Source: Mesorhizobium mediterraneum
Lineage (GTDB): Bacteria > Pseudomonadota > Alphaproteobacteria > Rhizobiales > Rhizobiaceae
Direction: 5' to 3'
NCBI RefSeq assembly: GCF_002284565.1
Contig: NZ_NPKI01000018.1
Coordinates: 221,206 to 271,719 of the forward strand
Length of the DNA stretch: 50,514 bases
The translations under genes were made by a program, and so were the position numbers. Position 1 is the first letter of the stretch. Each line of letters opens with the position of its first letter. Below are positions 7,765 through 15,923 of the stretch, piece after piece. The notes beneath the pieces are model-generated. The model ran no database searches, was not told where the DNA came from, and saw nothing but the letters and a program-made list of their open reading frames with translations.

Positions 7765-8406
7765 TTAATGTGCAACTTGGGAAGCTGCCGACATCAATTC
7801 CTCGGGATTCAGCGCTCTGAAGGTGTTGAGGCCATCCTCCAGAACTTCAGTGAAGTTCCAGCGTACGATGCCCGCCCGGTCGATTAGGAACTGACCGACA
7901 AGCTGCGCCTGGCTGGAAGCCATCGCCTGCTGATCGACTTCCGTAATCTCATATCCTTCCTTCTTGTTAAGAAATTCATTCATTGCCATGACGTCCATAG
8001 GCTCGGGCAACTCGCCCGGGAGATGGAACGGTATCGCCATGACCTTGTCCATCCCGACCTCGCGCAAGCCGAAAGCACGGTGCGAGGCTCGCTCCGGGTC
8101 GGATGCGGCGAGAAGATCGGGTGCCGGGTGGTAACGGAAATAGAGCCGCGCCCGCTCGACCGGCGTATTGACCACAGCCAGGCATTCGACGCCTTTCTCA
8201 CGCAGGGCCGGCTTGAGTTGCGCCATCGCCGCGACATGGCGCCGGCAGAACGGACAGTGCAGGCCTCGGAACAAACCGATCAACAACGGGCTACGGCCTC
8301 GAAAATCATCGAGCGCGATCTTGCCTTCGCGTGAGATCGCATTGAGCACAACATTCGGTGCCCGGTCGCCCGGCTGCAGCGGGCGGTCAACACTACTCGT
8401 GGACAT
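7765..8406 (-). CDS. Peroxiredoxin-like protein (AhpC/TSA, thioredoxin fold)
   Basis: The 213-aa product carries the AhpC/TSA fold: LQPGDRAPNVVLN, then LIGLFRGLHCPFCRRHVAAMAQL with a CPFC active-site pair at the start of the first helix, and later VGQFLIDRAGIVRW. Such proteins reduce peroxides or act as thiol oxidoreductases in the cytoplasm. The CPFC pair differs from the usual PxxxTxxC peroxidatic motif, so peroxidase activity is inferred rather than shown. The ATG at 8406 has GAGGAGG upstream; the longer ORF to 8505 has nothing comparable. It is the main cargo of the tRNA-flanked segment. Confidence 0.8.
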   Translation of the reverse strand: MSTSSVDRPLQPGDRAPNVVLNAISREGKIALDDFRGRSPLLIGLFRGLHCPFCRRHVAAMAQLKPALREKGVECLAVVNTPVERARLYFRYHPAPDLLAASDPERASHRAFGLREVGMDKVMAIPFHLPGELPEPMDVMAMNEFLNKKEGYEITEVDQQAMASSQAQLVGQFLIDRAGIVRWNFTEVLEDGLNTFRALNPEELMSAASQVAH

Positions 8407-8743
8407 GGACAACCTCCTCGCCCCGGGGTCAGTCAGGGAAAGCAGCACACCCAGCGTTTCGGAGGCGATCAAGTGCTGGGGCGAAAGCTTCCTGTGCCAA
8501 GGCAATAGCTTTCGACCTCTGCCATATTGCCGAGGTCGAGATTACGCGCGTTGTAAGCCCATCATAACACGAAAAAGCATCTGCGGGTGCCGCCAAATGT
8601 GGTGAATTACCTTACGCGAGCGCACTCCCGAATGCTCTTGCGCTGAAGGTCAGGTTCCCGACCTCGATTTGGAGGTTCGGGTCGTCGGTTCGAATCCGGC
8701 CACTCCGACCATTTCAAAACTTAGACTTGTCCCCAGAAATCGA
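8407..8743. other. 337-bp gap with the right tRNA repeat
   Basis: It holds the promoter region of the peroxiredoxin gene and the right 33-bp tRNA-Pro repeat. A bulged hairpin (about 8657-8681) sits directly in front of the repeat. The 5' half of a second tRNA is not recognisable, so this copy is a fragment. No gene is apparent. Confidence 0.55.
8679..8711 (+). repeat. Right 33-bp direct repeat, putative attR
   Basis: Exact copy of 6995-7027, including the T arm, acceptor strand and CCA of tRNA-Pro(GGG). It lacks the D arm and anticodon arm, so it cannot be a working tRNA. Confidence 0.75.
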
Positions 8744-10003
8744 TCATGTCCCAGCCGCTGGCACAGGCAGCTCCACCGGCCGCAACTGCCGCTGATGGCG
8801 GTACTCGAGCGCGATGGCGCCCCAGATTAGTCCCAGCAGCAGATAGACGTGGCGCCAGTGATCGATGTCGATGAAGGTGCCCAGGCCGATATTGCCGATG
8901 AAGGCAACATAGGCGCACAGAAGATAGGGCTGCCACGCCCTGTCGCGCAGGAGAATGCGGAAGCCAGCCGCTATCGTCCAGCAGGTCAGAGTCAGGAACG
9001 ATACAAAGCCGAGCCAGCCATAGTCCATCAGCATCTTCAGCCAGATGTCGTGCGTGTCCTCGCCGAAAATCGTGCCGAAGACGAGCGGGCCGATGCCGAG
9101 CGGATGCTCCAGCGCCATCTGGAAACCCATCGTGTAGCGCGCGAAACGGCCGAGGCGGGCGGTATCGTAGCTCTGTTCCAGTTGGGCGCGGCTGGAAAAC
9201 ATTTCCGAAACACCCGGCAGCTGCAGGATGACGAGCATCGCGATCACCAGCAGCGAGATGGCGGCGATGGTCATGACGACGACGCGCAACCGGAACATAC
9301 CGCTGGCGCTCTGCAGGAACAGTGCGCCGGTGAGCAGGATTGCCGAGACGCCGAACATGCCCCAGGCACCGCGCGAGAAGGAGAAGAAAATGCCGGCCGT
9401 TATGATCAGCAGCGGCACCGCCAGCAAGGGCATGCGTGAGACGGGGCCCGTCAGCATGAGATAGAGCAGATAGATGCCGGGTAGCACCAGGAACGGCCCG
9501 AACACGTTCGGATCCTGGAAGGCGCCGGTGGCGCGGTCGTATTTGGTGAATATCTCCGCCCCTGGGAAGGCATGGAAATAGCCTGCTATGCCGAGCAGAG
9601 AGGTCAGCGCCGCCGATATCACATAGGCCAGGAAGATCGACCGGTAGAGACTGGGCTGGACCGATGTCACCGAGGCGACGAACACCGCGGTGAAGGCAAG
9701 GAACAGCGACACTGAGAGATAGAGCGGGGCGCCGGTAATATCCGACATCTGGGTCATCGAGATCATGCCGCCAATGTTCATGATCACCAGCAGCACCAGC
9801 AGCGGCGCTGCCGCGCGCGATATGCGCAGGCCGAACAAGGCCCACACCACGATCAGCCCGGCCATGTAGATGTCGTATGGGGCAGGCTCGGCAATGACGA
9901 AGCCGGACAGGAAGACGCCTAGGAAAACCGCGCCCGACGCAATCAGCGCAATCAGCTTGGCATTGACTGCGGCCGGCGGCAGTTCATGCGTGACGGCGCT
10001 CAA
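8744..10003 (-). CDS. O-antigen ligase/polymerase-like membrane protein (Wzy/WaaL fold)
   Basis: A 419-aa protein with about ten to eleven hydrophobic segments and a large periplasmic loop, the layout of the Wzy_C/O-antigen ligase superfamily. The loop region shows ATGAFQDPNVFGPFL, SFSRGAWG and, further on, HPLGIGPLVFGTIFGEDTHDIWLKMLMDYGWLGF, all typical. It most likely polymerises undecaprenol-linked repeat units in the periplasm. The start is TTG at 10003, overlapping the TGA of the upstream gene (TTGA), so it is probably translationally coupled to it. It is the last gene of a four-gene minus-strand operon. Confidence 0.82.
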   Translation of the reverse strand: MSAVTHELPPAAVNAKLIALIASGAVFLGVFLSGFVIAEPAPYDIYMAGLIVVWALFGLRISRAAAPLLVLLVIMNIGGMISMTQMSDITGAPLYLSVSLFLAFTAVFVASVTSVQPSLYRSIFLAYVISAALTSLLGIAGYFHAFPGAEIFTKYDRATGAFQDPNVFGPFLVLPGIYLLYLMLTGPVSRMPLLAVPLLIITAGIFFSFSRGAWGMFGVSAILLTGALFLQSASGMFRLRVVVMTIAAISLLVIAMLVILQLPGVSEMFSSRAQLEQSYDTARLGRFARYTMGFQMALEHPLGIGPLVFGTIFGEDTHDIWLKMLMDYGWLGFVSFLTLTCWTIAAGFRILLRDRAWQPYLLCAYVAFIGNIGLGTFIDIDHWRHVYLLLGLIWGAIALEYRHQRQLRPVELPVPAAGT

Positions 10004-11535
10004 TAAGCATTTTCCGTGTTGAGCAGCCGGATCGGTGTCAGGAACAGGATCCTCAGGTCGAACAGCAGCGACCAGTTCTCGATATAATAGAGGTCATACT
10101 CCGTCCGCATGCGGATCTTCTCATTGGTGTCCATCTCGCCGCGCCAGCCATTGATCTGCGCCCAGCCGGTGACGCCGGGCTTGACCTTGTGGCGTGCGAA
10201 ATAGCCGTCGACCACCTCATTGTAGAGAAGGTTGTGCGACTGGGCGGCAATGGCGTGCGGGCGCGGCCCGACCAGCGACAGCGAACCGAAAAGCGAATTG
10301 AAGAACTGCGGCAGCTCGTCGATCGAGGTCTTGCGGATGAAGCGGCCGACGCGGGTGACGCGCGGGTCGTTCTTGGTCACCGTCTGCTTGGCCGTCGGGT
10401 CCGCCTTGTCGGTATACATCGAACGGAACTTGTAAACCTCGACGATCTCGTTGTTGAAGCCATGCCGCTTCTGGTGGAACAGCACCGGTCCCTTGCTGTC
10501 GAGCTTGATGGCGATCGCGGTCACCAGCATGACCGGAGAGAACACGATGATGCCGATGATCGAGAAGACGATGTCGAAGGCGCGCTTGGCGACCGAATCC
10601 CAGTCGTTGATCGGCTTGTCGAAGATATCGAGCATCGGCACGGAGCCGATGTAGGAATAGGCGCGCGGCCGGAACTGCAGCGCGTTCGAATGCGCCGAGA
10701 GCCGGATATCGACCGGCAGCACCCACAGCTTCTTCAAAAGCTGCAGGACGCGCGATTCGGCGGTCAGCGGCAGCGACACGATCAGCATGTCGATGCGGGC
10801 GATGCGGGCGAACTCGATGAGCTCGGAAACGGTGCCGAGCTTTGGGTAGCCGGCGACGATGGGTGGCGAGCGCTTGTCGCCGCGGTCGTCGAAGATGCCG
10901 CAGATGCGGATGTCGTTGTAGGGCTGCCTTTCGACGGAGCGGATCAGGACTTCCGCCGCCGTGCCGCCGCCGACGATGACGGCGCGGCGCTCCATGCGCC
11001 CGTCGCGCGCCCAGCGCCGGATAAGCTTCGACATCAGCAGCCTGAGCCCGAAGATCAGCAAGAAGCCGACGACGAACCAGGTGCCGAAAAACAGGCGCGA
11101 ATAGTCTTCCGACGTTTTCATGACGAATGCCGTGAGCGCCATCAAGGCGAATGTCCCCGCCCAGACCAGCAGGAGACGGCCGAAATTGGCGATCGGGCGC
11201 ATCAGCGAGACGATCTGGTAGCAGTCGGTGACGTCGAGCAGCACCACGGCAAGGAACGAGGCGGCGGCGATCGTCAGCGGATATTGCCAGGCGAGATGGC
11301 TGAAGAAGCCGACATAGTAGAAATAGACGCAGAGACCCGACAGGAACAGCAGCGCGAATTCGACCAGTCGCAAGACGCCGCTGACCATGATCGGCGACAT
11401 GGTATCGCGCCTGTATTGCGACGCGACCTGACGGGCGACGTCGTTCATCCCGCCAAGGCTATCGCCATTCGCCGGGCCGTCGAATTTACGCACCGCGTCT
11501 ATCGAAAAGCGGCGTGCGGGATCGATCTCGTTCAT
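10000..11535 (-). CDS. Undecaprenyl-phosphate sugar phosphotransferase (WcaJ/ExoY-type)
   Basis: It transfers a sugar-1-phosphate to undecaprenyl phosphate, the first step of repeat-unit synthesis. The 511-aa protein has four N-terminal membrane segments, a Rossmann-like domain (AVIVGGGTAAEVLIRS), a further membrane helix (IVFSIIGIIVFSPVMLVTAI) and the C-terminal sugar-transferase domain with GPVLFHQKRHG, VYKFRSMY, IDELPQFFN and LVGPRPHA. I place the start at ATG 11535 (MNEIDPARR); the ribosome site is weak, and an in-frame ATG (MNDVARQ) at 11448 is an alternative. It resembles UppE/PssA-like priming enzymes; the sugar is not predictable. Confidence 0.88.
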   Translation of the reverse strand: MNEIDPARRFSIDAVRKFDGPANGDSLGGMNDVARQVASQYRRDTMSPIMVSGVLRLVEFALLFLSGLCVYFYYVGFFSHLAWQYPLTIAAASFLAVVLLDVTDCYQIVSLMRPIANFGRLLLVWAGTFALMALTAFVMKTSEDYSRLFFGTWFVVGFLLIFGLRLLMSKLIRRWARDGRMERRAVIVGGGTAAEVLIRSVERQPYNDIRICGIFDDRGDKRSPPIVAGYPKLGTVSELIEFARIARIDMLIVSLPLTAESRVLQLLKKLWVLPVDIRLSAHSNALQFRPRAYSYIGSVPMLDIFDKPINDWDSVAKRAFDIVFSIIGIIVFSPVMLVTAIAIKLDSKGPVLFHQKRHGFNNEIVEVYKFRSMYTDKADPTAKQTVTKNDPRVTRVGRFIRKTSIDELPQFFNSLFGSLSLVGPRPHAIAAQSHNLLYNEVVDGYFARHKVKPGVTGWAQINGWRGEMDTNEKIRMRTEYDLYYIENWSLLFDLRILFLTPIRLLNTENAY

Positions 11536-11626
11536 GGGTGCATCCGCAAAGCTTCCCTCAGGTGAATAGCAAAAGAGAGCTAAGAAACCCTTGAAACAAC
11601 AGGTGGCTTTGGAGAAGCTTTTAGGG

Positions 11627-12757
11627 CTAACGCTTGAGCGCGGCGAAATAGGCCGTCTCAATCGCGGCTGCCATCACGTCGGCGCCGAATCGCGCCTTGA
11701 GGTCGGCGGTGTCGGGCATCAGGGCGCCATAGGCTTTGGGGTCGGCCAGCGCCGCGCTCATCTTGTCGCCGAGCTCGCGCGGGTCGGGCCGGATCAGGGC
11801 AGGGGAACCGGCGCCAAGGATTTCCGGGATGCCGCCGACGGCGGTGGCGATCATCGATTTGCCGGCGGCGAGCGTCTCCAGCACGATATAGGGCATGGCT
11901 TCCGCGCGCGAGGGAACGACAACCAGTTCGGCCAGCGCGAAGGCTTTGCGCGCCGGCATCGGCGGCAGGAAGCGCACATGGCCTTCGAGCCCGAGCCGCT
12001 TCACCTGCGCATGGTAGCGCGGCAGGTCGTCGCCGTCGCCGACCATCACCGCTTTCAACGGGCGGCCAAGCCGCGTTGCGGCAAGAACCAGCGCATCGAT
12101 GAAGATGTCCGGTCCCTTGAGGTCGCGCATCATGCCGATATAGAGGACATCGGCCGCATTCTGCTCAGTCCGCACCGGCTCGAACTCGGCGGCGCGCAAG
12201 CCGTTGTGGACAAGGTTGTTCGGTGTGGGCGGCTCGCCGACCTTCCTGCGATAAGTCTGTCTTTCATAGTCGGAGACAAACAGAAGATAGTCGGTGAAGC
12301 GCGCCATGAACCGTTCGAGCGCGAAGAACAGCTTCCCCGCGACGGTGGTCTCGTCATAGTGAAGAGAGCCGCCGTGGGGCGAATAAACGCGGGCTACGCG
12401 AGACCTTGATACCCGCAACAATGAGCCGAACAGGCGGGCATAGGCGCCACCCTTGGCGCCGTGCCCGTGGAGCACGTCCGGCCGCAATTCCTTGATAATC
12501 CCAAAGGTGCGCCAGGCCGAGGCGAGGTCGCCCGGCCCGACATGCCGCTGCATCGGTGTGCGATGGATGCCGAGCGCCATTCTGCCTTTCATTTGTTCGA
12601 ACAGGTGTTCCTCGAAATCGCCGCCCGTCGTCGAATCGCAGACGATGCCGACCAAATGCCCGGCGGCGACCTGCGCCTCGGTCAGGTCGCGCACATGACG
12701 AAAAATCCCTCCGACAGGTGAGCGAAAGCAGTGGACGATCCTGAGTGTGTCCGCCAC
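11627..12757 (-). CDS. GT4-family glycosyltransferase
   Basis: A 376-aa GT-B glycosyltransferase of family 4. The N-terminal domain has the glycine loop SPVGGIFRHVRDL and LHGHGAKGGAY. The C-terminal domain has VGDGDDLPRY and the EX7E nucleotide-sugar site EAMPYIVLE, followed by GGIPEIL. It should add a sugar to the lipid-linked precursor at the cytoplasmic face. The start is GTG at 12757, only 5 bp after the Wza-like gene, and the ribosome site lies within the end of that gene. It is the only classical glycosyltransferase in the locus. Confidence 0.9.
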   Translation of the reverse strand: MADTLRIVHCFRSPVGGIFRHVRDLTEAQVAAGHLVGIVCDSTTGGDFEEHLFEQMKGRMALGIHRTPMQRHVGPGDLASAWRTFGIIKELRPDVLHGHGAKGGAYARLFGSLLRVSRSRVARVYSPHGGSLHYDETTVAGKLFFALERFMARFTDYLLFVSDYERQTYRRKVGEPPTPNNLVHNGLRAAEFEPVRTEQNAADVLYIGMMRDLKGPDIFIDALVLAATRLGRPLKAVMVGDGDDLPRYHAQVKRLGLEGHVRFLPPMPARKAFALAELVVVPSRAEAMPYIVLETLAAGKSMIATAVGGIPEILGAGSPALIRPDPRELGDKMSAALADPKAYGALMPDTADLKARFGADVMAAAIETAYFAALKR

Positions 12758-12762
12758 GTGGT

Positions 12763-13326
12763 CTAGAACAGGCGTTCGCGAACGTAGACCGTGTCACCGG
12801 GCAGAAGCGGGTCGGAGGTGGCCACGCGACCGGTCATGACCTTGCCGTTGATGTCGCGGGTGATGTCGACGCTTTCCTGGTTGGCGCGCGGGCTGAAACC
12901 GCCGGCGATAGCGATCGCCTTTTGCACGGTCAGGCCGGGAACATAGGAGTATTGGCCCGCGGCACCGACTTCGCCCATGATGAAGATCGGCCGGTAGCGG
13001 TCTATCTCGACCGAAACGTCCGGATCGCGTAAATAACCCTGGCGCAATTTGTCGGCGATCTCGCCTTCGAGCTGCTGTGCGGTGTGGCCGCGCGCCGGCA
13101 CGGCGCCGACGAGCGGGATCGACAGGTAGCCGGATTGGTCGACGCTGTAGACGTTGGTCAATCCTTCCTGCTCGAACACGGTGACGCGGACCCGGTCGCC
13201 GGCGCCGAGGCGATAGGGCTGGTCGAGCATTTTATGAAAGGCGGCCGGCGCCGGCCGGTAGCTGGAGCAGCCGGCAAGCAACGACACGGCGAGCAGCGCG
13301 TGGAAGAGGGAAGCAGTGCTTTTCAT
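12763..13326 (-). CDS. Wza-like polysaccharide export lipoprotein
   Basis: A 187-aa outer-membrane export lipoprotein. The lipobox LLAGC puts the lipidated cysteine at residue 20. The Poly_export domain follows (YRLGAGDRVRVTVFEQEGL, then DQSGYLSIPLVGAV) and an SLBB-type segment (IFIMGEVGAAGQYSYVPGLTV). It is about half the size of E. coli Wza and lacks an obvious C-terminal amphipathic barrel helix, like UppC/ExoF-type short members. It is first in the minus-strand operon and divergent from the Wzc-like gene, its expected partner. Confidence 0.9.
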   Translation of the reverse strand: MKSTASLFHALLAVSLLAGCSSYRPAPAAFHKMLDQPYRLGAGDRVRVTVFEQEGLTNVYSVDQSGYLSIPLVGAVPARGHTAQQLEGEIADKLRQGYLRDPDVSVEIDRYRPIFIMGEVGAAGQYSYVPGLTVQKAIAIAGGFSPRANQESVDITRDINGKVMTGRVATSDPLLPGDTVYVRERLF

Positions 13327-13685
13327 GACCGGACACGTACCTTCGACTGGCCGCTGTTACGCCGCGGCAAACTTTGGGAGTCGAGGTCCGTTATCATCCC
13401 GTTAGGGTTAATGGCCGGTAAAGGCGCGCAGCGGAAGCGGCGGCATCCGACAAAAGACGACCGGTTTCGATGCTTTTATTGCCGCTTGCGAGTAAAACCT
13501 AACAGATGCTTACCGCGATATTAACGGCTGAGTTACCATAGTTGTTTACCGTGCATCCTGACCAATGCATGTCGCCCAAAAGTGCGCAGCGGTTTTGGGA
13601 CAACGACATGCATGAAAACAATAGCTTAAAGCGCGTCACCTGACCTGTTCAAACGCGACGCGCTTTAAGTACCGGAGCAGGATGC
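13327..13685. other. 359-bp divergent control region of the polysaccharide locus
   Basis: It separates the Wza-like operon from the Wzc-like gene and must contain both promoters. The half nearer the Wzc-like gene is occupied by a two-part palindromic repeat (13565-13669). I see no recognisable operator for a named regulator. Confidence 0.5.
13565..13669. repeat. ATGCATGTCG-ended mosaic repeat, family B copy 1 (two modules)
   Basis: Module 1 (13565-13613) has inverted ends ATGCATGTCG and CGACATGCAT around a core containing AAAAGTGCGCAGCGGTTTT. Module 2 (13625-13669) is a perfect 13-bp stem, CTTAAAGCGCGTC with its complement, around a 19-base loop. The same two modules in the same order occur at 46545-46647. 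It ends 16 bp before the Wzc-like start codon. Confidence 0.8.
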
Positions 13686-15878
13686 ATGTCCGTTCAATCC
13701 GCGGCCGCAGATGTCGACGTCGATCTTAGGCAGCTCTTCGCAAGCCTGGCGAGGAACTGGCTGCGCATTCTTGTCGTGGCGCTTGTAGTAACCGGCCTGG
13801 CGCTCGCGCTCGCCTGGCTCGCCACGCCGCATTACACGGCCGAAACACGGCTTTTGATCGAAACGCGCGAATCCGTCTACACGCGCCCCGACGGCACCAA
13901 CAACGACGACAGGCCGATTCTCGACGAGGAAGGCGTGACCAGTCAGGTCGAGGTCATTTCCTCGACCGACATCCTCAAGCAGGTGGCGCAGAAGCTCAAT
14001 TTATCGCGGCTTGCCGAGTTCGACGAGGCGGCTGACATGCCGGTGTTGAGTCGTCTGCTCGTCATTGCCGGCCTGAAAAGCGACCCCAACGAGATTCCGC
14101 CGGAAGAACGCGTGCTGAAGACCATGCGCGAGAAGCTCAACGTCTATCGTGTTGAAAAATCGCGCGTTATCGTCATCGAATTCTCCTCGGAAAACCCCAG
14201 GCTTGCCGCCGAAATTCCGAACGCCATCGCCGACGCCTACATCTCCGTCCAGGGCAATGCCAAGACCGAATCGAATTCCGCTGCAACCGATTGGCTGGCG
14301 CCTGAGATCGCCGACCTGTCAAAGCGGGTGAAGGATGCCGAGGGCAAGGTGGCAAGCTACCGCGCCCAGTCCGATCTTTTGATGGGCGGCAACAATTCGG
14401 TGCTCGCCACGCAACAGCTTTCCGAACTGTCCAGCGAACTGTCGCGGGTGCGCGCCAATCGCGCCTCGGCGGAAGCGACTGCCGACGGCGTGCGCAGGGC
14501 GCTGCAGAATGGCGGCTCGCTGGATGCGGTGCCGGAGGTGCTGTCTTCCGAACTCATCCAGCGTCTGCGCGAGCGGCAGGTCGAGCTCAAGACCAATATC
14601 GCCGACCTTTCCACCTCCTTGCTCGACAATCATCCACGTATCCGGGCGCTGAGGTCGCAGCTTGCCGATCTCGATCGCCAGATCCGCAACGAGGCGGAAA
14701 AGATCATGAGAGGGCTGATGACGCAGGCGCAGACCGCCCAGGCCCGCGAAAATCAGCTTGTCGCCGACGTCAACACCCTGAAGGCCGCATCGGCGCGCGC
14801 CGGCGACCAGCAGGTCGAACTGGACGCGCTGCAGCGCGAAGCGACCGCCCAGCGCCAGTTGCTCGAATCCTACCTGACCCGCTACCGCGAGGCATCCTCG
14901 CGCAAGGACAGCAACTATCTTCCGGTCGATGCGCGTGTCTTTTCCCGCGCGGTGGCGCCGTCCGAGCCCTATTTCCCAAAAATCCTGCCGATCGCCGGTG
15001 CAGCCTTCGTCGGCTCGTTGCTGCTCATGGCGATCGTGACGCTTCTGCAAGAGCTGTTTTCGGGTCGCGCCATGCGGCCGGCCGCCGGCGCCCGCTTCGA
15101 GCGGATCGAGCAGGTCGCGATGCCCGTTGCTAGGCAGGAGCCGGCCGACATCGAAGAAGGCGATATCGAAGAGGTCGAGGACCGGGCGGCGGAAGCGGAG
15201 GCAGAGCCGGAAGCGGTTGCCGCAGTGCAAGCAACGGCCCCAGCAACTGGCGAGGTCGTCGAGCCGGCGCGCCCCACTCTTGGCGAAGTCGAGATCGACA
15301 AGGCGGTGGAGAAACTGATCTCAAGCGGTGCTGCACGCGCCATATTCGTGTCGCCGGAAGGCGACGAGGCGGCCGCCTCGGCGGTGCTGGTGGCGCGAGA
15401 GGTTTCCGACGCCGGCCTGCGTGTGCTCCTGCTCGATCTTACCGCTTCGGGCGCCGCCTCGCGGCCGATGCTGGACAGCGGGCTTTTCCCGGGCATCACC
15501 AATCTGCTCGCCTCGGAAGCGCAATTCAGCGACGTGATCCATCCCGATCTCTATTCGGACTGCCACGTCATTCCCGTCGGCACTGCCGATCCGGTCCGCG
15601 CAATGCGCGCCGCCGACCGGCTGCCGATCATCATGCAGTCGCTGACCACCGCCTACGATCTGGTCGTGGTCGAATGCGGACCCACCGACGCGCAAGGCAT
15701 CGGCCGCCTTGTCGGCGAGGGCACCGAGGTCTTCCTGTCGATGCTGGAGCCGGACGACGAGGTTACGCATGCCGCGGTCGAGCTGATCGAGAGCGGCTAT
15801 CCCGACCTGACGCTGGTGACGCCGGTCGGCCATGCGACGCCAGGGACGCCGGTGCCGGGACGGCGCTCCGCCGCCTGA
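13686..15878 (+). CDS. Wzc/ExoP-like chain-length protein with degenerate kinase domain
   Basis: A 730-aa polysaccharide co-polymerase. A Wzz-type domain begins with a membrane helix at about residues 27-47, continues through a long periplasmic coiled region and ends with a second helix at about 434-456 after the proline-rich SEPYFPKILP. An acidic Ala/Glu linker (about 475-530) leads to a cytoplasmic Rossmann-like domain that aligns with BY-kinases but lacks their catalytic features. The P-loop place reads VSPEGDEAAAS (about 555-565, no GKS/T), Walker A' reads LLLDLTASG, Walker B reads DLVVVECGP (Glu for Asp), and there is no C-terminal tyrosine cluster. It probably sets chain length and bridges to the Wza-like porin without phosphorylating. 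The ATG at 13686 is the first in frame. Confidence 0.88.
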   Translation: MSVQSAAADVDVDLRQLFASLARNWLRILVVALVVTGLALALAWLATPHYTAETRLLIETRESVYTRPDGTNNDDRPILDEEGVTSQVEVISSTDILKQVAQKLNLSRLAEFDEAADMPVLSRLLVIAGLKSDPNEIPPEERVLKTMREKLNVYRVEKSRVIVIEFSSENPRLAAEIPNAIADAYISVQGNAKTESNSAATDWLAPEIADLSKRVKDAEGKVASYRAQSDLLMGGNNSVLATQQLSELSSELSRVRANRASAEATADGVRRALQNGGSLDAVPEVLSSELIQRLRERQVELKTNIADLSTSLLDNHPRIRALRSQLADLDRQIRNEAEKIMRGLMTQAQTAQARENQLVADVNTLKAASARAGDQQVELDALQREATAQRQLLESYLTRYREASSRKDSNYLPVDARVFSRAVAPSEPYFPKILPIAGAAFVGSLLLMAIVTLLQELFSGRAMRPAAGARFERIEQVAMPVARQEPADIEEGDIEEVEDRAAEAEAEPEAVAAVQATAPATGEVVEPARPTLGEVEIDKAVEKLISSGAARAIFVSPEGDEAAASAVLVAREVSDAGLRVLLLDLTASGAASRPMLDSGLFPGITNLLASEAQFSDVIHPDLYSDCHVIPVGTADPVRAMRAADRLPIIMQSLTTAYDLVVVECGPTDAQGIGRLVGEGTEVFLSMLEPDDEVTHAAVELIESGYPDLTLVTPVGHATPGTPVPGRRSAA

Positions 15879-15923
15879 GACGGTTCGATAGTTTTCCCGA
15901 AGTCCCCGAAATCCCGGCAGCGA

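Noticed and set aside
8655..8711. Second functional tRNA-Pro
   Set aside because: Only the 3' part matches; the D arm and 5' acceptor strand are missing and the apparent anticodon-like hairpin has a 6-base loop.
10189..11565. 458-codon plus-strand ORF opposite the priming glycosylphosphotransferase
   Set aside because: Its translation is rich in charged, low-complexity stretches and it lies fully antisense to a clear gene.
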